Positions 19,504 through 27,906 of a DNA stretch of 33,154 nucleotides are shown here, in pieces. The notes under the pieces were generated by a model. The model was not told the DNA's origin. It searched no databases and saw nothing but the letters and a program-made list of their open reading frames with translations. Within the stretch, counting starts at the first letter, position 1. Each line of letters opens with the position of its first letter. Source of the stretch: Pseudomonadales bacterium (lineage in GTDB: Bacteria; Pseudomonadota; Gammaproteobacteria; Pseudomonadales; DT-91). The stretch covers positions 1 to 33,154 of the forward strand of contig JABSRQ010000053.1 in NCBI GenBank assembly GCA_013215055.1, given 5' to 3'. The translations under genes and the position numbers were made by a program.

Positions 19504-19540
19504 ATCCCATAAGTGCAGCCTACGGCTTCACTTATGGGAT
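19504..19540. repeat. Strong hairpin, 12-base outer stem and 4-base inner stem
   Basis: ATCCCATAAGTG (19504-19515) pairs perfectly with CACTTATGGGAT (19529-19540). Inside it AGCC pairs with GGCT around TAC, with one C/T mismatch between the stems. It is followed by TAAAAAG, not Ts, so it may act as a transcript-stabilising or weak-termination structure rather than a standard terminator. Confidence 0.8.
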
Positions 19541-20071
19541 TAAAAAGCCTGCACAAAAACATCACTTATTTTTACTAATAATCCCCTGAGCATGAAGGTG
19601 GCTGCATCAAAGTTGATGCTAGTTAAACTCTTCTATCTGTATCTCACTTTATTTCTCTATCGAGCTGATACCCCCTTGTTTAAGGCATGAATAAAATTTC
19701 ATCAGTGCTTTTACATTGAGAGAATCGAGACTTAACAATCTCGGGCTTATTGAGGGCGAGAGAGCAAACGAAAGAACTGGAAAAAATACCCCATGGCCTA
19801 TAAAAGGATCGCTTAAATGCTTAAGTTAATGGCATTGGTTGACACATTTCAGGCATTATTAATGCCTTAGTTTTAAGATGACTTCAATATATTCTTTAGC
19901 CTACGAATTGCCTTAAAATCACTTTAATTGTAGATGCTCATATTATGCTAACAATGGGCGCTCAGACTTTACTAGTCAGAACTTTTTTTTAGGAAACTCA
20001 TGCATTGCCCTACAACCTATTAAACGGTTAAGCTCACTCTCAATCTAGCCCCCGTCATACGAGGCAATTCA
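19541..20071. promoter_or_regulatory. Upstream region of the glycosyltransferase gene with palindromes
   Basis: About 530 AT-rich bases without a credible gene. Two palindromes stand out: GCATCAA-AG-TTGATGC (19604-19619) and AGGCATTA-T-TAATGCCT (19851-19867), both operator-like. TTGACA at 19839-19844 could be a -35 box, but no good -10 follows at 16-18 bases; the second palindrome overlaps that position. ACGAGGC about 12 bases before the ATG at 20072 is a modest ribosome binding site. Confidence 0.45.
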
Positions 20072-21460
20072 ATGACATCACCAAAGCGTATTATGATCGT
20101 CGCCTGGGGCAGCCGTGGCGATCTGCAACCTGTCACTTCACTGGCACTACACCTTAAAAAAATGGGCCGGGACGTGCTTGTTTTTGGCACACCTCCGGCA
20201 ACCGATCTGATTCAGGCTAATGGCATTGATTGTGTGGTTGCCAAAGAAAATATCGAAGTATTTGTGGAAAATATGTTTGCACACGCCGACCTTTCAGACC
20301 GCTCTATCGGCGGCTTTATGAAACTGGCCAAATTTGCGAAGCAATACTTAAACAGTGCGGAATATGTAGCCACGCAAAAAGAGGATATGAAGAGTGCGTT
20401 AACGGCGGCACATAACTTCAAGCCCGACGTGCTTATTGTGCCTAATCTAATCTACGCACCGTTTATGTGCATAGCTGAAGCACTACAAATCCCTGTGGTC
20501 ACCTATGATTTGCAGATCAATCATCCGACCTCTGAGTATCCACTCTTTACCATGGAGATAGGAAAAGTACCTGCGTTTCTCAATCGCGGTCTCTACAAAA
20601 TCAAAGCGTTAGTTTACCCAAAGACGATCAAACCTAAGTTCGACATGATGCGCGAGATTTGTGGGCTTCCACTAGCCACCTACACTGACGGCTCTCAATT
20701 TGACATATGGCCACACAAGCTGCCGCAAATCTGTGCCGTCTCTGCAAGTTTATGTCCACAACCTGCAGATTGGCCCACCCAGAAATTGATGGGCGGCTGG
20801 TGGTTTCTCTCCAGCGGCAGCAACTATACCCCAGCGCCAGAACTTGTCGATTTCCTCAAGCACAAGCCGGTCTACATCGGATTTGGTAGCATGAAAGGCA
20901 ACCCTGAGTTTTGCACAATGCTCTCAACCTTAGCGATTAAAAGCCTGGAAATTGCAGGCGTTAAAGGTGTGATGTTAGGTGGCTGGGCTGGCCTGACCCG
21001 AGAAACCCTTGACACTTCAACCGAGGATGGTAAACAACTTTATGCATGGGCTAAAGAGAATGTTTTCGAAATCGACTCGTGTCCACATGACTGGCTGTTT
21101 CCGCAATGTGCGGCTGTTGTACATCACGGCGGGGCAGGAACTCTCGCTGCCGGTATTCGTGCCGGCTGCCCTACTATCGTTTGCGCTATGCAAGGCGACC
21201 AACCTTTCCATGGCTCGCTCGTACAGGCCAGAGGAATTGGCAGATACTTGGGCATGGTGGGTTCACCGACGTTGACGCCTGAGGGCATAGCAGCAGGTAT
21301 CAAGGCGGTGACAACGGATCAGGCGATCATCGCTGCGGCAAGTGCTATGAGTGAGCAGGTTCAGTCAGAAGAAGGGCTGGCGAATGCCGTCCGTTTCATC
21401 GACAAGATGGCAACGTCATTTTCATATCCCTGGCCTATCAAACATAATCCGGATATCTAA
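20072..21460 (+). CDS. UDP-glycosyltransferase, sterol-glucosyltransferase-like (GT1 family)
   Basis: A 462-residue GT-B enzyme that would transfer a sugar from a nucleotide donor to a small lipophilic acceptor. The N-terminal domain opens with IMIVAWGSRGDLQPVTSLALHL, the GSRGD-Q-P motif of the GT28/UGT80 N domain. The C-terminal donor-binding domain carries FGSMKG (about residue 270) and the plant-type signature HHGGAGTLAAGIRAGCPTIV with H351/H352, then GDQPFHG. There is no signal peptide or membrane helix, so it is cytosolic or peripheral. It is monocistronic, converging with the maa-like gene with 15 bases between stops. The acceptor cannot be told from sequence; bacterial relatives include sterol, hopanoid/carotenoid and macrolide glycosyltransferases. 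Confidence 0.9.
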   Translation: MTSPKRIMIVAWGSRGDLQPVTSLALHLKKMGRDVLVFGTPPATDLIQANGIDCVVAKENIEVFVENMFAHADLSDRSIGGFMKLAKFAKQYLNSAEYVATQKEDMKSALTAAHNFKPDVLIVPNLIYAPFMCIAEALQIPVVTYDLQINHPTSEYPLFTMEIGKVPAFLNRGLYKIKALVYPKTIKPKFDMMREICGLPLATYTDGSQFDIWPHKLPQICAVSASLCPQPADWPTQKLMGGWWFLSSGSNYTPAPELVDFLKHKPVYIGFGSMKGNPEFCTMLSTLAIKSLEIAGVKGVMLGGWAGLTRETLDTSTEDGKQLYAWAKENVFEIDSCPHDWLFPQCAAVVHHGGAGTLAAGIRAGCPTIVCAMQGDQPFHGSLVQARGIGRYLGMVGSPTLTPEGIAAGIKAVTTDQAIIAAASAMSEQVQSEEGLANAVRFIDKMATSFSYPWPIKHNPDI

Positions 21461-21475
21461 AGGTGGTTAGCTAAT

Positions 21476-22030
21476 TTAAACCAGGACTTTAATCACCACT
21501 GCCGGGCTGCCCGCACACAGCGTATTCGCGGGTAAGTCATGTAATACAACACTGCCAGCTCCCACCACCACACCATTACCGATTGTAACACCTGCAGCAA
21601 TGGTTACATTAGCTGCCAACCAGACATCATCACCAATGTGTATGGCCTTCGCCTGCTCTATGCCGGTTCGTCGTTCTTGTGCCGATAAAGGATGATTCAC
21701 TGTGCTGATCACCACATTCGGGCCTAATAGGCAGTTTTCACCTATCTGTACCTTTGCCGCATCAAGAATGGTGCAGCCGTGATTGGCATAGAAATTTTTC
21801 CCCACCGAGGTATTAAAACCATAATCACAATAAAACGGCGATTCAATATCGGCCCGTGATTCAACTTGCAATAATTGCTGAATCAGGGCTTTACGTTCAC
21901 GGTTTTCAGTAGGTGCTAATTGATTAAAATGGTGGCAGGCCTGCTTCGCTTTTAACCGCAGCTGCTGCAATTTTTTATCATGTGGATTATACCAATCCCC
22001 AGCTAACATTTTCTGTTTTTCAGAAGCCAT
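21476..22030 (-). CDS. maa: Maltose O-acetyltransferase-like hexapeptide acetyltransferase
   Basis: A 184-residue cytosolic enzyme, close in length to E. coli Maa. It acetylates sugars from acetyl-CoA. An N-terminal helical segment (MLAGDWYNPHDKKLQQLRLKA, the Mac domain) is followed by left-handed beta-helix hexapeptide repeats (IGENCLLGPNVVIS; IGDDVWLAANVTIAAGVTIG; VVVGAGSVVLHDL). The catalytic His is H113 in STVNHPL. The tail SPAVVIKVL replaces the usual SPARVIR. Its ATG overlaps the stop of the upstream yhdH-like gene (TAATG), so translation is probably coupled. A decayed fragment of a close paralogue lies at 16996-17088. Substrate assignment is by family only; many Maa homologues act on other sugars. 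Confidence 0.9.
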   Translation of the reverse strand: MASEKQKMLAGDWYNPHDKKLQQLRLKAKQACHHFNQLAPTENRERKALIQQLLQVESRADIESPFYCDYGFNTSVGKNFYANHGCTILDAAKVQIGENCLLGPNVVISTVNHPLSAQERRTGIEQAKAIHIGDDVWLAANVTIAAGVTIGNGVVVGAGSVVLHDLPANTLCAGSPAVVIKVLV

Positions 22031-23040
22031 TATGCACCGGCGTCATCAGACATATTAACCAGATAATGGCCTGTGCCCTCACCTTTTAATATCGCATCTA
22101 GTTTGCCAGGAACATCGTTTAACGATATTTCCGTGTTGATGCTTTCCAGGGCGCTGTAATCATTTAATTGGGCAAATGTTTGCCACACGGACTGCTTTTT
22201 CGCCACAGGGATTTCCACCGAATCCACACCTAATAAATTGATGCCGCGTAAGATAAATGGCAACACCGTGGCATCATACCTTGGCGACTCAACCAAACCA
22301 CAAATCGCCACTGAACCACCGGCCTTGATCTGTTTTAAAACATTACTCAGTGTTTGTCCGCCAGCAACATCGATGGCAGCAGCAAAACGCTCTTTTAATA
22401 ATGGTTTTTTATTGGCATCTGAAAACTCGTCTCTCGCTATCACATCGCTTGCCCCAATGCTTTTTAAGAAATCTGTTTGTGTCGATTTTCCTGTACTGGC
22501 TGCCACAGTAAAACCATATTGTGCCAATAAAAATACCGCAATAGAGCCTACACCACCGGTAGCTCCGGTGACTAAAACATCACCGTGTTCTGACTTCAAG
22601 CCCATTTTCAGCAATTTATTAATACATAAACCGGCGGTTAAACCGGCAGTACCTAATAACATGCTTTCTCGTAATGAGAGGCCTTCAGGCTTTTTAATGG
22701 CCCAAGCTGCAGGAACCGCAATCACCTGCCCTAAGCCGCCCGCCGTATTCATGCCTAAATCGTAACCCGTGACAATGACTTCATCACCTTCGGAAAAATC
22801 GGACTGTGAAGAACTCAGCACTACACCTGCGGCATCAATACCCGGTTGATGGGGGAATTGACGAGTAACCCCTTTATTGCCTGAGGCTGACAACGCATCT
22901 TTAAAATTTAAGCTGCTGTAATGCACTTGAATGATTAATTCACCGGCAGGTAAATCCGCCACATTGCGCTCTACAATACTATTGCTAAAACCATCTTCCG
23001 TTTCTTCAATCCACAGGCTTTTATATGTTGTTATCGTCAT
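22030..23040 (-). CDS. yhdH: MDR-family NADPH oxidoreductase, YhdH/AcuI type (acrylyl-CoA reductase-like)
   Basis: A 336-residue zinc-independent medium-chain reductase. YhdH/AcuI enzymes reduce acrylyl-CoA to propionyl-CoA with NADPH, a step that detoxifies acrylate, for instance after DMSP breakdown. Seen: N-terminal YKSLWIEETEDGF, the GroES-like HYSSLNFKDALSASG, the family PGIDAAGVV, the nucleotide-binding VTGATGGVGSIAVFLLAQYG, and IDVAGGQTLSNVLKQIKAGG. The ATG at 23040 is preferred; a longer in-frame TTG at 23076 has no homology support. It is the first gene of a two-gene operon with the maa-like gene (TAATG overlap). No dddD/dddP-type DMSP gene is visible, so the physiological link is open. 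Confidence 0.93.
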   Translation of the reverse strand: MTITTYKSLWIEETEDGFSNSIVERNVADLPAGELIIQVHYSSLNFKDALSASGNKGVTRQFPHQPGIDAAGVVLSSSQSDFSEGDEVIVTGYDLGMNTAGGLGQVIAVPAAWAIKKPEGLSLRESMLLGTAGLTAGLCINKLLKMGLKSEHGDVLVTGATGGVGSIAVFLLAQYGFTVAASTGKSTQTDFLKSIGASDVIARDEFSDANKKPLLKERFAAAIDVAGGQTLSNVLKQIKAGGSVAICGLVESPRYDATVLPFILRGINLLGVDSVEIPVAKKQSVWQTFAQLNDYSALESINTEISLNDVPGKLDAILKGEGTGHYLVNMSDDAGA

Positions 23041-23145
23041 CGTTTGATCATCTCGGCTTTTTATTTTTGTTCGCAATTTAAAGGTATAGCTGCGATATTA
23101 AACTCCACACGGACTCATCATACACAATTTTTTCAGGAGCAGATT

Positions 23146-23262
23146 ATGCAGTGGGTCCTCTTTACATGCAGGCCTATTTTTCTAGGTGAAAGATCGAAAA
23201 AAATCGAGCCCATAAAAGGTTCACCCAATTTAATTCATGCGGGGTTAGCATACGCCATGTAA
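23146..23262 (+). CDS. Possible 38-residue small protein
   Basis: A short frame starting at ATG with a strong AGGAG 6 bases upstream (MQWVLFTCRPIFLGERSKKI at the start). It has a hydrophobic beginning and a basic middle but is not recognised. It lies between divergent genes in otherwise empty DNA and overlaps, tail to tail, the minus-strand small frame ending at 23235. The good ribosome binding site is the only positive sign. Confidence 0.25.
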   Translation: MQWVLFTCRPIFLGERSKKIEPIKGSPNLIHAGLAYAM

Positions 23263-23357
23263 GGCAGTACAGGTATTTTGCCAAGAAGATCTAAGTGTTC
23301 AAAACCCTGCTGACTGATAGAGTAAGACACTCTCGGAATATCTAACTCATCAGCCAT
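23235..23357 (-). CDS. Possible 40-residue small protein or gene remnant
   Basis: ATG at 23357 lies 17 bases after the stop of the chalcone-isomerase-like/TonB fusion gene, with AGAAGA about 6 bases upstream. The product begins MADELDIPRVSYSISQQGFE and ends in KIPVLPYMAYANPA, not recognised. It could be a translated tail gene of the receptor/TonB operon or a scrap of a lost gene. Confidence 0.3.
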   Translation of the reverse strand: MADELDIPRVSYSISQQGFEHLDLLGKIPVLPYMAYANPA

Positions 23358-23374
23358 TTAATCTTCTTCTGGCA

Positions 23375-24673
23375 TTAATGTACAAACACCACTCTGACCA
23401 GCGTGGTGATGGTATCTACCTTTATCAGTTTGTTAAACGTTTCCGGTTTCACTTTCCTGCCAGCTTTTTTTGCCGCTTTATCCAGAGATTTATACGGCGA
23501 TTGGGTGTGCACCTTAGAGCTAAGCACCTTACCCGTGGCATTGCTGGTAATCTCAAGCACCACCGTACCTTGCTGGCCTAACTCATAGGCACGTGCAGGG
23601 TATCTGATTTTCTGCGTCACCTTCAGGCGCAACGCCGTCTTGTATTCCAAAATGGCACGTTTTTGTTGCAAGGCAATCTCTTGCTGGGCCAGTTTTTGCT
23701 GACGATACTCATTTTCAATTCTGGATTTCTTGACCCTCGCTTGCTCCGCAGCCTTGGCTAAACGCTCTTGTTCCATCTCGGCTGCCTGCTCTTCTACCGC
23801 TTTGGCCATGGCGGCTTGTCCAGAAGCCTTGGCTCTGGCAATGGCATCGGCCTTGTCCTTAGCCGTCGCCGCGGTTATCGCCAATGCCTCGGCCTCGGCT
23901 TGACTTGCCGCTTCGGCTAAAGCCTGCGTTTTGGCTTTATCTAAAGCCTTTTGTTGCTCATTTGAATGTTGCGACGATTTATCCAGCTTAATCGCCTCAG
24001 CGCTGAAACCCGTCACACCGATGGCGATGGTCTTGGCAAAATCCAGCCGTTTGGGTTTGGGGCTTAATAAATGATAAATTTCAAAGGTATCAGCGGTAAC
24101 CTCTGCATCCGCCAGCGTCAGGATATCGGCCTTAAACTGACGAGAAGGTGGGCGTTTTCCTATCCACATATTCAACAGGGCATTAAACAAGGTTTTGCCC
24201 TGATCAGAGCTAAAGGGCTGACCGTTGAGGCTTAACACCGTAATACCCTGCTGACTGTATTCGATGCTGATAACATCACCTGCCAGAAGTGGTGTGGCTT
24301 GTGCCAGGCCCGCCAGGACATTCACAGGACTGTTGACACTGGCATATTTTTGGGTAATGGACTTGCTATTATTAATACTAAACTGACTATTAACATAGGT
24401 GGAGAAGGAGCGGTTACGCCATTTAGAGGTAATGATACTCAGCTCCATCTTGGCCGGACTATGGCTGGCCATGATGGCTTTGGGATTTGCCGATTTCTCC
24501 TGTAAATACAGCGCAGCAACATAATAGCTGGTGCGTAACTGGTTATATTCAGCGATGCCATTTAATTGCAGTTCGGCCTGCGTCAAACTTGAACCCAGCA
24601 TCAATACAATGGCCGGGAATACAGTATTTTTCCGACGGATAAAACGCAGCAGAGAAAACATCATACTTTTCAC
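23375..24673 (-). CDS. Chalcone-isomerase-like/TolA-like/TonB C-terminal fusion protein
   Basis: A 432-residue exported protein of unusual build. A signal-like segment (about 17-33, ending LTQA) is followed by a chalcone-isomerase-like domain of the bacterial periplasmic Chalcone_3 type (about 34-210: ELQLNGIAEYNQLRTSYYVA, then GDVISIEYSQQGITVLSLNG, then NMWIGKRPPSRQFKADIL). A long Ala/Glu/Lys coiled coil resembling TolA covers about 230-345, and a TonB C-terminal domain closes the protein (about 346-432: KIRYPARAYELGQQGTVVLE). The signal lacks the Ser/His positions that TonB uses with ExbB, and it may be cleaved. The start is a GTG with GGA about 8 bases upstream; ATG at 24664 is an alternative. 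It lies 74 bases downstream of a TonB-dependent receptor, so a dedicated partner role is likely but inferred. Confidence 0.85.
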   Translation of the reverse strand: MKSMMFSLLRFIRRKNTVFPAIVLMLGSSLTQAELQLNGIAEYNQLRTSYYVAALYLQEKSANPKAIMASHSPAKMELSIITSKWRNRSFSTYVNSQFSINNSKSITQKYASVNSPVNVLAGLAQATPLLAGDVISIEYSQQGITVLSLNGQPFSSDQGKTLFNALLNMWIGKRPPSRQFKADILTLADAEVTADTFEIYHLLSPKPKRLDFAKTIAIGVTGFSAEAIKLDKSSQHSNEQQKALDKAKTQALAEAASQAEAEALAITAATAKDKADAIARAKASGQAAMAKAVEEQAAEMEQERLAKAAEQARVKKSRIENEYRQQKLAQQEIALQQKRAILEYKTALRLKVTQKIRYPARAYELGQQGTVVLEITSNATGKVLSSKVHTQSPYKSLDKAAKKAGRKVKPETFNKLIKVDTITTLVRVVFVH

Positions 24674-24747
24674 TTCATGTTCCGTATTCTAGTGTCAATA
24701 TAGATAGTGTAAATAAAGGGGGGGGATAATCTTCCCCCCTTGTTGAT

Positions 24748-27204
24748 TTAGAACTTCAGCATAAGATCCGCGCCTATGGTTCTGGGTGCACCGAAGTAAC
24801 CCACGGGCCCCTGAGTGAAACCGGTGAATTGATAGGCCACATAATCTTCATCTGTCAGGTTTTTGGCCCAGACCGAAACCACTCCGGTCAAACTCTTACC
24901 CATCGGGATCTGATCCCAGCTGATTCTGGCATTGGTGATACCATAGGCATCTATCATCACATTTTCGTTTTCTACCGCTGTGCCGGTCAGCGGAGATTTG
25001 TAGATGGATGCCCCGGTCATTGCCTGCTCATCACGCCAGTTATAGGCCAGCAAGAATGCCAACTCACCCATATTACCCACGGCTACACGGTATTCGGTAC
25101 TCAGCGTGAAGGCATGTTCCGGTGATAACGGCATCTGCCAAAAATCACTGATATCGGTGCCCGCTCCCATGCCATAGGTATCCTCTTCATCGATCACCTT
25201 ATCAAACGAAGAATCCGTATACGCATAAGCCACATTAAAGAACCAGCCCGGCATAAGTTGTGCGTTGATATCCAACTCCACACCTCGAATCGTCGCCTCA
25301 GCCGCATTGATGATATTGGTTTCCCAGGCTTCGGTCTGATCAGGAATCTGAGTCACGTGCATATCGTCATAGTTATTCTGGTAGAGGGCGATATTACTGC
25401 GTAATTTATTATCAAACCATTCTGCCTTTAAACCCAGCTCATAACCCAGTAATTTTTCTTCATCATAAGGTTGTTTGATGCCCTCGGCATCAGAGCGCAC
25501 ATTATAACCACCCGATTTATAACCGGTCATGACCTTGGCATAGGTAAACATATCATCCGTAGCCTGGAAACTGAGCATAAAGTTGGGGCTGAAGTTATCA
25601 AATGTTTCCTCATCGGAGACGGTATCCGTCACCGTGGTTGTGTTAGGCACACGGAAGTCTTTGCTGATCTTGCGTGTATCCGAGGTATATCGGGCACCTA
25701 AAGTGAAGGCCAGCCTATCATCAGTGGCTTCCCACTCTGGTGTATAGGTCGCCTGACCAAAGGCCGCCGCGGTGGAATTTTCTACACTGACATGGCGTGA
25801 ATATAGAATATTCAAGCTGTCCTCTTCCCCCTCCTCTTCATAATAATACAGGCCCATCACATACTGCAGGGTATCGGCCTCGTTGGCACCGATAAACTGA
25901 AACTCCTGAGAAATCTGATCGTGTTTTTGTTTAACATGATCCACAAGGGTGAAAAACAATTGTTCCGACATCAAAGGAGCCATATCAGGCCCTACCGCTG
26001 CGGTGAAGAAGCCAACTAAGGCAGGATCGGTAAACGGGCCTACGACGCCACCTTGCAAGTTGATATGCAGGTCTTCTTCCAATGAACGTATGCCGGTAAT
26101 GGATTTTATCGTCAAATAATCCGAAGCCTGAAAGCTTGCGGTAAAGTTATGCCCACTGACTTTAGTCACCGTATCTTCGATGTTTCCCTGAGTCTGGCCG
26201 GTATCCTGTCTTTGTGTATTAACTTGTGCGGCAAACTGTGAACTCCAGTCGGCAGCCATCGCCGCCGCCGTATCCTGCGCCGAGATTCCTACCCCCACAG
26301 CTGCAGGATCCAGGGATAAGCCAAAACCTTCGGGAGGAGTTGCAGCCATGGAAGGGGTATATTGGCCGGTCCAGACCGGGATAGAAAAAGCCGGATCATG
26401 GGCCGTTAGCTGGTAATATTCCTGCGGCCCGGTCTGCTTGGATTGATCATAGGCATATTGCAATTCCAACCTGTCTACACCCGTGTATGACAACGCGATT
26501 CTGGCGGCCTCTTTATCATCCGCACCAAAGTCCTTATCGGCACCAGGAGTTGTATTTTCACGCCAGCCATCGGTAACGGCCTTGGATATCGCAATGCGGC
26601 TGGCAAAACCGCCAAATTCACCGCTATCGATCTGCAACTGTGCCCGTTGATAGCCATATTCGCCTGCCGACAGCCTCAACTGGCCACCAAAATCCTGGCT
26701 GGGTTTAGATGAGATCAGGTTAATCGCACCACCGGTAGTATTTCGTCCATAAAGAGTACCCTGCGGGCCACGTAATACTTCTACCCGTTCCAGATCGACG
26801 ATCTCAGCATTTAAACCCAGGGTCTGACCGGCATAGACTCCATCAATATAGGTGCCCACCGCGGGTGATACGCTGATCTGCGAATCATCGACGCCAACAC
26901 CACGAATACTCATCAACAAGGAAGACTTGGAGGTGGGTGAGGAGGTAATGGTTAAGGATGGCACCAGCTGATCGATATCAGACGCATCGTTAATATCGAA
27001 TCTGACGATATCATCGTGACTAATGGCGGTAACGGCTACCGGGGTAGTTTGCAGCGGTTCGCTGCGTTTTTGAGCGGTTACAACAACTTCCTCTAGGCTG
27101 AAGTTATTATCGGCAGTCTCTTCCTGTGCCTGTATGAATGTGGAGCTGGATGCAATCATGATCGCAGCACTAATTTTTGATAATTTAAACCCTGGTTTTC
27201 TCAT
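24748..27204 (-). CDS. TonB-dependent outer-membrane receptor
   Basis: An 818-residue receptor when started at ATG 27204, which has AGGG about 10 bases upstream and gives a normal signal peptide (MRKPGFKLSKISAAIMIASS, cleaved near FIQAQ). The in-frame GTG at 27255 has no ribosome binding site. Seen: the TonB-box region SLEEVVVTAQKR, plug motifs SIRGVGVDDSQISVSPAVGT and RVEVLRGPQGTLYGRNTTGG, barrel motif VMTGYKSGGYNVRS, and a terminal Phe (LMLKF). This pattern is the abundant family used by marine gammaproteobacteria for siderophores, polyphenols, sterols or oligomers; the ligand is unknown. It forms an apparent operon with the downstream TonB-fusion protein. Confidence 0.93.
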   Translation of the reverse strand: MRKPGFKLSKISAAIMIASSSTFIQAQEETADNNFSLEEVVVTAQKRSEPLQTTPVAVTAISHDDIVRFDINDASDIDQLVPSLTITSSPTSKSSLLMSIRGVGVDDSQISVSPAVGTYIDGVYAGQTLGLNAEIVDLERVEVLRGPQGTLYGRNTTGGAINLISSKPSQDFGGQLRLSAGEYGYQRAQLQIDSGEFGGFASRIAISKAVTDGWRENTTPGADKDFGADDKEAARIALSYTGVDRLELQYAYDQSKQTGPQEYYQLTAHDPAFSIPVWTGQYTPSMAATPPEGFGLSLDPAAVGVGISAQDTAAAMAADWSSQFAAQVNTQRQDTGQTQGNIEDTVTKVSGHNFTASFQASDYLTIKSITGIRSLEEDLHINLQGGVVGPFTDPALVGFFTAAVGPDMAPLMSEQLFFTLVDHVKQKHDQISQEFQFIGANEADTLQYVMGLYYYEEEGEEDSLNILYSRHVSVENSTAAAFGQATYTPEWEATDDRLAFTLGARYTSDTRKISKDFRVPNTTTVTDTVSDEETFDNFSPNFMLSFQATDDMFTYAKVMTGYKSGGYNVRSDAEGIKQPYDEEKLLGYELGLKAEWFDNKLRSNIALYQNNYDDMHVTQIPDQTEAWETNIINAAEATIRGVELDINAQLMPGWFFNVAYAYTDSSFDKVIDEEDTYGMGAGTDISDFWQMPLSPEHAFTLSTEYRVAVGNMGELAFLLAYNWRDEQAMTGASIYKSPLTGTAVENENVMIDAYGITNARISWDQIPMGKSLTGVVSVWAKNLTDEDYVAYQFTGFTQGPVGYFGAPRTIGADLMLKF

Positions 27205-27906
27205 AGACAACAACCCTATCATCATTTTTATTATTATTTTTACTGCTTTAAACACCTGCTATTGGCTGTAGATTGCACCCTAACTTTCTTTAAAGCAAGC
27301 GCTAAAATATGCACTTTTTTTAGTGGATAAATTAGCTTGATTTTATATTCAAGCACTGTAATTATGGGGAATGAATTAACTCCTAAGAAGTCGGGGTACA
27401 TGTTAAATAACCTGACGTTTTCCAATTTTAGTCTTCGCTTATTCCTTAATCATCGTTTTCTTTTTTTTCTTATAAAAAAATAAACTATCACTACCCGTTA
27501 AAACCAACGGTTAAATTTAATATCGTTCCGGCAGAAGAGAAATATTCGCAACGGGAGTACCGTATGATGAAGATTATATCCCACAGCTGTGTGAACTTAT
27601 TGATGAGCATCAGATGAATTCACGCATTTAGCGCCACACACAGTAGAAAAAATAATGGCAGCTAATACCCATTTTTTATTGGGACTTTCACGCCAGTATC
27701 TTCGAGTCAGCTGAATCACTAGTTACTGCTATTAATGAATACTAAGCCCATTAATATCAACTCCCTTTATCTGCACTGCAGTGACGTACAAAAGATTAAC
27801 GTAAGCCGTTTTATCACTTGTGCAAATTATGCTTAAATACACCGCTATTTGGCTCTGTCATTTTTCAGTCAAATTCTACACCCGTGTTTTCTGAGATATT
27901 GACGTT
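27205..27906. promoter_or_regulatory. Divergent intergenic region between receptor and transporter fusion
   Basis: About 700 AT-rich bases holding the promoters of both flanking genes. A short inverted repeat CCGTT / AACGG lies near 27499-27515. No intact gene is visible; 27560-27750 may be a decayed gene (separate entry). No terminator or tRNA was seen. Confidence 0.4.
27560..27750 (+). pseudogene. Possible decayed small gene
   Basis: One frame reads VPYDEDYIPQLCELIDEHQM then a stop. A second frame, shifted, continues HLAPHTVEKIMAANTHFLLG, and a third gives FESAESLVTAINEY before a stop. Joined across two shifts the three pieces look protein-like (amphipathic, with a GNAT-style N-terminal flavour), but no family is certain. 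Each piece is interrupted and none has an obvious start. Confidence 0.25.

Noticed and set aside
20000..20023. Seven-codon mini-frame with AGGA upstream, before the glycosyltransferase gene
   Set aside because: Considered as a leader peptide, but it has no run of regulatory codons and no terminator/antiterminator pair could be drawn.
22238..22765. 175-codon open frame on the plus strand
   Set aside because: It lies wholly antisense to the yhdH-like gene, which has clear motifs throughout; no ribosome binding site or family match.
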